A DNA stretch of 64,000 bases from Neptuniibacter halophilus (GTDB lineage: Bacteria; Pseudomonadota; Gammaproteobacteria; Pseudomonadales; Balneatricaceae). The DNA is taken from contig NZ_AP027292.1 of NCBI RefSeq assembly GCF_030295765.1, positions 806,001 through 870,000 on the forward strand. Reading direction: 5' to 3'. Below, in pieces: positions 58,095 through 64,000 of the stretch (the stretch's first letter is position 1; the number at the start of each line of letters is the position of its first letter). The position numbers were made by a program, and so were the translations under genes. The notes beneath the pieces were generated by a model. It did no database searches. It saw only the letters and a list, made by a program, of their open reading frames with translations, and had not been told where the DNA came from.

Positions 58095-58805
58095 TTATAG
58101 CAACGGTGCAAGGTCCGCATCAATTCGCGCCAGTGCATCTACCGGAGAGGCTGATTGGGTAACAGGCCGACCAATCACCAGATAGTCACTGCCAGCCGTA
58201 ATGGCATCCACGGGCGTCATAATCCGTTTCTGATCACCAACGGCCGCATCGGCCGGACGAATCCCGGGTGTGACCAGTTTGAAATCGCTACCAATCACTT
58301 CACGCAGTGGTTTAACCTCCTGCGCAGAGCACACCACCCCATGCAGACCGCTTTGTTCGGTCAACAGGGCCAGACGCTTAACCTGATCAAGCGGATCCAG
58401 ATCCAGACCAATATCACGCAGATCGCCCTGCTCCATACTGGTGAGCACGGTCACAGCGATCAGTAAGGTCTCAGCACCGTTGACCTGCTCAAGCTCATTT
58501 CGCGCTGCTTCCATCATTCGCCGGCCACCGGAAGCATGTACGTTCACCATCCAGACACCCATTTCAGCCGCCGCCCGGACCGCCTTGGCTGTTGTATTCG
58601 GGATATCATGGAATTTCAGATCAAGAAACACATCAAAACCGGACTGATGCAGGGCTTCTACGATAGCCGGCCCACAGCGGGTAAATAATTCTTTGCCAAC
58701 CTTCACACGACAGCGGGCCGGATCCAGTTGCGCAGCCATAGCCAGAGCCGAAGTTTGATCCGGGTAATCCAGGGCAACGATGACACGTTTCTTATCTACA
58801 GACAT
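58095..58805 (-). CDS. pyrF: Orotidine 5'-phosphate decarboxylase
   Basis: Decarboxylates OMP to UMP, the last step of de novo pyrimidine synthesis. From ATG 58805 it is 236 residues. The catalytic D-x-K-x-x-D array is visible in [25 protein letters not shown] and the phosphate-binding TPGIRPAD and [14 protein letters not shown] complete the barrel. The frame extends to 58820 but the inner start is supported by GAGAG. It follows lapB after about 50 bases, as in E. coli. Confidence 0.97.
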   Translation of the reverse strand: MSVDKKRVIVALDYPDQTSALAMAAQLDPARCRVKVGKELFTRCGPAIVEALHQSGFDVFLDLKFHDIPNTTAKAVRAAAEMGVWMVNVHASGGRRMMEAARNELEQVNGAETLLIAVTVLTSMEQGDLRDIGLDLDPLDQVKRLALLTEQSGLHGVVCSAQEVKPLREVIGSDFKLVTPGIRPADAAVGDQKRIMTPVDAITAGSDYLVIGRPVTQSASPVDALARIDADLAPLL

Positions 58806-58854
58806 AACACTCTCTAACAATAAATCGGTGGGTCACTGACAGGCTCAGGCGTTT

Positions 58855-60045
58855 CTATTCGCCTTCCAGCCCCTGAATAGGCTTGGTACTGCCCCAGGTT
58901 TTACAGGAAGGGCACTGCCACATCAGCGTTCGCCCGGAAAAACCGCAGCTATTACAGCGGTAGATCGGCTTGGAAAGCTCAAGCTGCCCGGTCAGACCGC
59001 GCAACACCTTAAGACTGTCTCTGGCACTATCAGAGCCATATTCTATATGAAGATCGATCAGACTATTAAACCCTTTTACTGAAGGGCGTCGCTTCAGCTC
59101 CTCAGTGATAAAGCTTCCGGCGGCGTAAATACCCCGCTCCTGCTTAATCTGCTCCGCCAGAGCAATGATCACACTGGTCGAAGGGGCCTGAGCCAGGCAA
59201 CTGCGCAAAAATTCCGTATAGTCTTTATCCGCTTTGACATGCTGGTAACACTCCCGCAGATAGGGGATCGTCTCGGAGACAAACAATTTGTCCTGACGCG
59301 CAACCGCCTTTAAATATTTAACCGCCTGCTTCCACTGCTCCGCCTGCATTGCGATCTTCGCCTGCAACAGACTGATCCGCACATTATCCTGATCAAACTG
59401 TTCAGCGGCCTTGAGATACTCTGCGGCCTGCTTAACCTTCTTCTTCTGCAGTGACTGCTCAGCCAGTTCGCAACAATAGTGGGCCAGTTCAGTAGAGACA
59501 TTACGCCGTTCATCCGCCGGTAGCTGCTGAGCGGTATCAATCGCCTCCTGCCACTCACCTTCTTTCTCGTACAGCTTAATCAGCAGCGCCAGTGCCTTGG
59601 CCTGGGTACTTTTGGGTGGCAGCGATCTGATAATTTCCTGTAGCAGATTTTCAGCCCGGTCCAGCAGGCCGACTGCATAATAGTCACGTGCCAGCGCCAT
59701 CTGAACCCGCATAAAATCCTCACGCCCAAGGTCAGGACGCGCCAGCAGGTTCTGATGAATTTGAATAGCCCGATCTACATCGCCCTTGCGGCGAAACAGC
59801 TTAGCCAGCGCGAGATGCGCAGGAATCGTGTCAGAATTAATCTCCAGCGCACGGATAAAGCTCTCAATCGCCTCATCCATTTTCTCGTTAAGGAGATAAT
59901 CAAGACCCGTGAAGTACTCGTGACTGAGGGAGCCGGGGGGGCGTGAAGCAGGCCTGCCCCGTTCCCGTCGACCTAAAAACCAGCCAATGCCAATGGCCAG
60001 TGCCAGCGGAAAGACCAGCAGGTAGTTGTCGAAATTAAGTGGCAT
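58855..60045 (-). CDS. lapB: Lipopolysaccharide assembly protein LapB
   Basis: An inner-membrane-anchored TPR protein that scaffolds LPS synthesis and, in E. coli, promotes FtsH degradation of LpxC. It has 396 residues. An N-terminal membrane helix at about 7-25 (YLLVFPLALAIGIGWFLG) is followed by a series of TPR repeats, beginning with EYFTGLDYLLNEKMDEAIES. The C-terminus is a rubredoxin-like zinc domain (YRCNSCGFSG and WQCPSCKTWG). It overlaps lapA by 11 bases. Confidence 0.96.
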   Translation of the reverse strand: MPLNFDNYLLVFPLALAIGIGWFLGRRERGRPASRPPGSLSHEYFTGLDYLLNEKMDEAIESFIRALEINSDTIPAHLALAKLFRRKGDVDRAIQIHQNLLARPDLGREDFMRVQMALARDYYAVGLLDRAENLLQEIIRSLPPKSTQAKALALLIKLYEKEGEWQEAIDTAQQLPADERRNVSTELAHYCCELAEQSLQKKKVKQAAEYLKAAEQFDQDNVRISLLQAKIAMQAEQWKQAVKYLKAVARQDKLFVSETIPYLRECYQHVKADKDYTEFLRSCLAQAPSTSVIIALAEQIKQERGIYAAGSFITEELKRRPSVKGFNSLIDLHIEYGSDSARDSLKVLRGLTGQLELSKPIYRCNSCGFSGRTLMWQCPSCKTWGSTKPIQGLEGE

Positions 60046-60340
60046 CTTTGAGACTGGACACTCTCAATTGATCTAGCTCTTTCTGAGTGCTGACTATCTT
60101 ACGACGAGCCGATCCAAGCCGGGTTCTGAGCATCAGTACGGTCATGACACTCAGTAATACCCCCATAAATCCGCCCAGCACGAACGTTGCGATCAACCAA
60201 ACCGACAGACTGGCTTCCGGAAGCTGGAAAAACACCAGATCGATTGCCACCTTCTCTGTGTTGTGAATTGTGAACAGAATTCCCACCAACAGAACGACCA
60301 GACAGAGCAGGCCGACAACCAATGTTTTCAAAAAACGCAC
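60035..60340 (-). CDS. lapA: Lipopolysaccharide assembly protein LapA
   Basis: A small inner-membrane partner of LapB (YciS family). I chose the GTG at 60340, preceded by TTGAGG eight bases upstream, giving 101 residues as in E. coli. The ATG at 60373 would overlap ihfB and adds atypical residues. Two membrane helices (VVGLLCLVVLLVGILFTI and WLIATFVLGGFMGVLLSVM) precede a basic coiled-coil-like tail (RRKIVSTQKELDQL). The HNTEKVAIDLVFFQ loop is family-like. Confidence 0.9.
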   Translation of the reverse strand: MRFLKTLVVGLLCLVVLLVGILFTIHNTEKVAIDLVFFQLPEASLSVWLIATFVLGGFMGVLLSVMTVLMLRTRLGSARRKIVSTQKELDQLRVSSLKDAT

Positions 60341-60350
60341 GTGATAAACC

Positions 60351-60644
60351 TCAAGAATTATTGATTGAATCATTCACCTGTTCGCGCAGCTCTTTCCCTG
60401 GCTTGAAGTGCGGAACGTATTTGGCTTCTAAAGCAACCGATTCACCGGTTTTAGGGTTACGACCGGTGCGCGGCGCGCGGTAATGCAGCGAAAAACTACC
60501 AAACCCTCTGATCTCAATACGGTGCCCCTGAGAGAGTGATTCCGTCATATGATCGAGCATCGTCTTAACGGACAGTTCAATATCCTTAACAGAAAGCTGA
60601 TCGTGACGGTCCACCAGAATTTCAATCAGTTCAGATTTTGTCAT
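60351..60644 (-). CDS. ihfB: Integration host factor beta subunit
   Basis: The beta chain of the DNA-bending heterodimer IHF. It has 97 residues. The helical N-terminus is [14 protein letters not shown]. The [20 protein letters not shown] stretch contains the DNA-inserting Pro (about 64) on the beta arm. AAGGAG precedes the ATG. The order rpsA-ihfB-lapA-lapB-pyrF is the conserved gammaproteobacterial one. The alpha subunit is not in this window. Confidence 0.97.
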   Translation of the reverse strand: MTKSELIEILVDRHDQLSVKDIELSVKTMLDHMTESLSQGHRIEIRGFGSFSLHYRAPRTGRNPKTGESVALEAKYVPHFKPGKELREQVNDSINNS

Positions 60645-60682
60645 ACCTACTCCTTAGATCCTTTGACCTTGCCCTGGAGAGA

Positions 60683-62371
60683 CTACTTGGAGTCGCCTTT
60701 TTTCATCTGCGCCTTGATCAGGTCACCGATGGTAGTCGGGCCGGAAATTTCAGTTTCAGACTGCTGGCTGATCTTATCCATCGCTTTGCGTTCCTGCTCA
60801 ATTTCAAGCAGCTTGATCGACAGCGAGATCACCCGGTTACGACGATCAATATTACTGATGACCGCTTCAACCTGATCGCCGGGTTTAAATTGCTCATTCA
60901 GATTGTCTACCCGGTCACGGGAGACATCAGCCAGCTTGAGGCTACCTTCAACGCCCTCAGCCAGCTCTACAGTGACCTGCTTATCTGAAACTTCAGTCAC
61001 CACACCTTTAACGGCAGCACCTTTATGATTGTCCGCAGTAAAGCTGGTGAACGGATCAGAATCGAGCTGTTTGATACCCAACGCAATTCGTTCACGTTCC
61101 GCATCAATAGAAAGCACTACTGCTTCAACCTGATCGCCTTTCTTGTATTCCTTAACCGCGTTTTCGCCGCTGTCATCCCAGGACAGATCGGAGAGGTGGA
61201 CCAGACCATCGATGCCGCCATCCAGACCGATAAACACACCAAAGTCAGTGATTGAGCGGATCTGGCCGCTAAGCCGGTCACCTTTGTTGTATTTGCCGGA
61301 GAATTCCTGCCATGGGTTAGGCTTGCACTGTTTCATACCAAGCGAGATGCGCCGCCGCTCCATGTCGATATCCAGCAGCATAACGTCAACCTGATCGCCC
61401 ACCTGTACAATTTTCGACGGGTGGACATTTTTGTTTGTCCAATCCATTTCAGAAACATGGATCAGACCTTCGATACCATTTTCAATTTCAGCGAAACAGC
61501 CGTAATCCGTCAGGTTGGTCACTTTGGCACTGGCTTTAGAGCCGACAGCGTAATTCGAAATCAACTGAGTCCAGGGATCATCAGTGAGTTGTTTCAGGCC
61601 TAGTGATACGCGGTTACGCTCCTGATCAAAGCGCAGCACCTGAACTTTAATCTCTTCACCGACTTTCAGTGCTTCACTCGGGTGTTTGACCCGTTTCCAG
61701 GCAATATCCGTAATATGCAGCAGGCCATCCACACCACCCAGATCGATAAAGGCGCCATAGTCGGTAATATTCTTGACGATACCATTGACTACCAGCCCCT
61801 CTTTCAGGTTCGCCAGCAGTTTTTCACGCTCTTCGCTGTAAGCGGCTTCCAGCACAGCCCGGCGCGAAACCACAATATTGTTGCGCTTGGCATCGAGCTT
61901 AACCAGTTTGAATTCGAGTTCCTGAGACTCAAGATGAGAAGTGTCGCGCAGAGGCCGGACATCGACCAGTGAACCCGGCAGGAATGCATTGATAGAGTTG
62001 ACGTTGACGGTAAAGCCACCCCGTACCTTCCCGGTGATATGGCCTGTAACCACCTCATCGCCGGCGAACGCTTTTTCCAGCTCGCCCCAGGCTTCGGCCC
62101 GTTTCGCTTTATCGCGGGATAACTGGGTCGCACCAAAGCCGTCTTCGACCGCTTCAAGTGCTACCCTGACCTCTGAGCCAACTTCAACTGTGAGTTCGCC
62201 GTTATCATCGACAAACTGGCTCCTTGGGATCACGCCCTCTGATTTGAGCCCCGCATTGACGATGATAAAATCATCTTCAATTGCTATCACCGTACCCGTA
62301 ACTATCGCTCCGGGCGCCATTTCCAGCTCTTGAAGACTTGCTTCAAACAGCTCAGCAAAGCTCTCGCTCAT
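60683..62371 (-). CDS. rpsA: 30S ribosomal protein S1
   Basis: The largest ribosomal protein; it binds mRNA and helps initiate translation of structured leaders. It has 562 residues with six S1 OB-fold repeats. Repeats one and two bind the ribosome ([27 protein letters not shown]-type). Repeats three to six bind RNA, each with a variant of [20 protein letters not shown] or [20 protein letters not shown]. It lies 34 bases after cmk, as in E. coli. Confidence 0.99.
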   Translation of the reverse strand: MSESFAELFEASLQELEMAPGAIVTGTVIAIEDDFIIVNAGLKSEGVIPRSQFVDDNGELTVEVGSEVRVALEAVEDGFGATQLSRDKAKRAEAWGELEKAFAGDEVVTGHITGKVRGGFTVNVNSINAFLPGSLVDVRPLRDTSHLESQELEFKLVKLDAKRNNIVVSRRAVLEAAYSEEREKLLANLKEGLVVNGIVKNITDYGAFIDLGGVDGLLHITDIAWKRVKHPSEALKVGEEIKVQVLRFDQERNRVSLGLKQLTDDPWTQLISNYAVGSKASAKVTNLTDYGCFAEIENGIEGLIHVSEMDWTNKNVHPSKIVQVGDQVDVMLLDIDMERRRISLGMKQCKPNPWQEFSGKYNKGDRLSGQIRSITDFGVFIGLDGGIDGLVHLSDLSWDDSGENAVKEYKKGDQVEAVVLSIDAERERIALGIKQLDSDPFTSFTADNHKGAAVKGVVTEVSDKQVTVELAEGVEGSLKLADVSRDRVDNLNEQFKPGDQVEAVISNIDRRNRVISLSIKLLEIEQERKAMDKISQQSETEISGPTTIGDLIKAQMKKGDSK

Positions 62372-62405
62372 ATCAGTATCCCGCTTTCAGTCTAAACGAC
62401 GTCAA

Positions 62406-63092
62406 TCAGCGAAGCCCTTTATGCCTCGCTTCATCCAGTACAGCGGCAAGGACCTCATCGATCGACATCTCTGTCGTATCCAGAATTACTGCATCCGCCG
62501 CGGGCTTGAGAGGAGCCACAGTACGGTTCATATCACGCTCATCCCGTGCTTGAATGTCCTCTAATATAGCTTGAAGACTAGCACCCAGTCCCTTGTTTAT
62601 CAACTGGTTATAGCGCCGCTGCGCACGCTCCTCAGCACTGGCATCCAGATAGATTTTCAGCTCAGCCTCCGGGAACACCACCGTACCCATATCGCGCCCG
62701 TCGGCGATCAGGCCCGGCAACTCAGCAAAGGCACGCTGTCGCTCCAGTAATGCATCACGAACCGCCGGGATAGCGGCAACAATCGAAGCATCTCCTCCCA
62801 CCGCTTCGGTGCGAATCGCATCCGTTACCTCTTCCCCTTCCAGAATGATCTGGACGGAGAGATCTTCTTTAGCCACAAACTGCACATCCAGATGCGCGGC
62901 CAGAACCACCAGGGCTTCCTCGTCGTCCAGATCCACCCCATGATGACGTGCTGCCAGACCCACCAGGCGATACAATGCGCCGCTGTCTAACAGCTCCCAA
63001 CCTAATTCTCGTGCCAGTAGATGGCAGATAGTTCCCTTACCCGATCCACTTGGACCATCAACGGTAATGACGGGCGCCTGTCGTTGAGACAT
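62406..63092 (-). CDS. cmk: Cytidylate kinase
   Basis: Phosphorylates CMP and dCMP with ATP. It has 228 residues. The P-loop GPSGSGKG is at 13-20. The CMP-binding insert characteristic of bacterial Cmk lies near 40-110. [25 protein letters not shown] and the lid [14 protein letters not shown] are visible. GGAGGG precedes the start, which overlaps the aroA stop by one base (TGATG). Confidence 0.97.
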   Translation of the reverse strand: MSQRQAPVITVDGPSGSGKGTICHLLARELGWELLDSGALYRLVGLAARHHGVDLDDEEALVVLAAHLDVQFVAKEDLSVQIILEGEEVTDAIRTEAVGGDASIVAAIPAVRDALLERQRAFAELPGLIADGRDMGTVVFPEAELKIYLDASAEERAQRRYNQLINKGLGASLQAILEDIQARDERDMNRTVAPLKPAADAVILDTTEMSIDEVLAAVLDEARHKGLR

Positions 63093-64000
63093 CAGCCCTC
63101 CTCCTTTTCAACCTTGATTCCCGCCTGCTGCGCCAGTTCCACAAATGCCGGGAACGAAGTTGCCACATTGGCGCACTCATTAATTGTGATCGTATCCGTC
63201 GCACGCAGTGCCGCAACACAGAAAGACATGGCGATACGGTGATCATCATGGCTTTCGACAACACCACCGCCCAGTGTACCACCCTGAATGATGGCGCCAT
63301 CCGGGGTACCCTGAATATCGATACCCAGTGTCTGCAGACCATCGACCATGGACTGAATGCGGTCACTTTCCTTAACCCGAAGCTCTTCCGCACCGGTCAC
63401 CACCGTAGTGCCTTCAGCACAGGCGGCCGCAATAAACAGCGCAGGAAACTCGTCGATCGCCAGCGGTACCTGATCTTCCGGAATATGAATCCCTTTCAGT
63501 GGAGTATAGCGGATGCGGATATCAGCCACCGGCTCACCACCCACTTCACGCTCATTCAGCAACTGCAGATCAGCACCCATCAGGCGCAGAATGTTGATCA
63601 CACCGATACGGGTCGGATTGATACCCACATGCTCCAGAGTCAGATCAGAACCCGGCGCGATCGCTGCCGCCACCATAAAGAAGGTGGCAGAAGAGATATC
63701 TGCCGGCACATCGATCCGGGTAGCACTCAGCTTACCGCCGGAACGCACCGCCGCCGTCGCCCCTTCCTGCTGCACAGGGTAACCAAAGCCGCTCAGCATA
63801 CGCTCGGTGTGATCCCGGGTAGGAGCCGGTTCGGTCACTGAAGTCTGGCCATCTGCATAGAGACCCGCCAGCAACAGACAGGATTTAACCTGCGCACTCG
63901 CCATCGGCATATCATAGTGAATACCCTGAAGCGCCTTGCCGCCTTTAATCTTCAGCGGTGGGCGGCCATTTTCAGCGGTCTCAATCTCAGCCCCCATCAG
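63092..64000 (-). CDS. aroA: 5-enolpyruvylshikimate-3-phosphate synthase, C-terminal part (5' end outside window)
   Basis: Sixth step of the shikimate pathway: adds enolpyruvyl to shikimate-3-phosphate. The frame stays open at the right edge, and about 302 residues of roughly 430 are present. Visible motifs are [59 protein letters not shown], and [12 protein letters not shown] near the C-terminus. Adjacency to cmk and rpsA is common in gammaproteobacteria, where aroA may be fused to tyrA; the missing N-terminus prevents a check here. Confidence 0.96.
   Translation of the reverse strand: MMGAEIETAENGRPPLKIKGGKALQGIHYDMPMASAQVKSCLLLAGLYADGQTSVTEPAPTRDHTERMLSGFGYPVQQEGATAAVRSGGKLSATRIDVPADISSATFFMVAAAIAPGSDLTLEHVGINPTRIGVINILRLMGADLQLLNEREVGGEPVADIRIRYTPLKGIHIPEDQVPLAIDEFPALFIAAACAEGTTVVTGAEELRVKESDRIQSMVDGLQTLGIDIQGTPDGAIIQGGTLGGGVVESHDDHRIAMSFCVAALRATDTITINECANVATSFPAFVELAQQAGIKVEKEEG

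Overview
The window is chromosomal core DNA of a Gram-negative gammaproteobacterium, with about 62 protein genes and one structural RNA. The protein sequences resemble those of Oceanospirillales and Pseudomonas-type bacteria. Evidence for this includes a DAP-type murE, lpxC, lapB, lpoA, the ClpX adaptor sspB, a bc1 complex, and rnpB lying between rsmI and mraZ as in Pseudomonas. A marine Oceanospirillaceae-like host is my inference and was not tested by any search. I saw no insertion sequence, prophage, CRISPR array or tRNA.

Layout. 1-1349 (+): end of the prepilin peptidase gene, coaE, yacG. 1350-3514 (-): a MutT/TenI fusion and argJ. 3590-6331 (-): secA. 6539-24437 (-): lpxC and the complete division and cell wall (dcw) cluster, transcribed mraZ-rsmH-ftsL-ftsI-murE-murF-mraY-murD-ftsW-murG-murC-ddlB-ftsQ-ftsA-ftsZ. 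It has a clear sigma70 promoter and a MraZ operator of 10-bp repeats upstream of mraZ. 24704-25070 (-): RNase P RNA. 25098-29353: rsmI, then divergent lpoA-yraN-diaA-dolP. 29392-35713 (-): sspB and sspA, the bc1 complex petA-petB-petC, rplM-rpsI, and zapE. 35911-37550 (-): LrgB, LrgA and a GDT1-family Mn/Ca transporter. 37713-44043: a nucleotide-sugar locus made of galU, pgi, a degenerate UDP-glucose dehydrogenase paralogue, a UDP-glucuronate-type epimerase and an intact ugd. 44302-49941 (-): aceF, aceE, pdhR. 50300-55231 (+): a TRAP transporter and D-lactate dehydrogenase. 55369-57724 (+): a Usp protein, an AEC carrier and a Mak-type fructokinase. 57726-64000 (-): a small helix-hairpin-helix protein, pyrF, lapB, lapA, ihfB, rpsA, cmk and partial aroA.

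How the genes fit together. Most of the window serves envelope growth and division: lipid II synthesis, septal machinery, lipid A commitment (LpxC) and its regulator LapB, protein export (SecA), and outer-membrane lipoproteins (LpoA, DolP). The most informative regulatory feature lies around pdhR. A perfect PdhR box sits before pdhR. A second box of the same type lies before the TRAP transporter and dld. A third palindrome fitting the same core lies before aceE. Together they suggest that one pyruvate-responsive regulator couples uptake and oxidation of a lactate-like acid to pyruvate dehydrogenase. The most unusual protein is a UDP-glucose dehydrogenase relative, translationally coupled to pgi, in which the catalytic cysteine and several other active-site residues are replaced.
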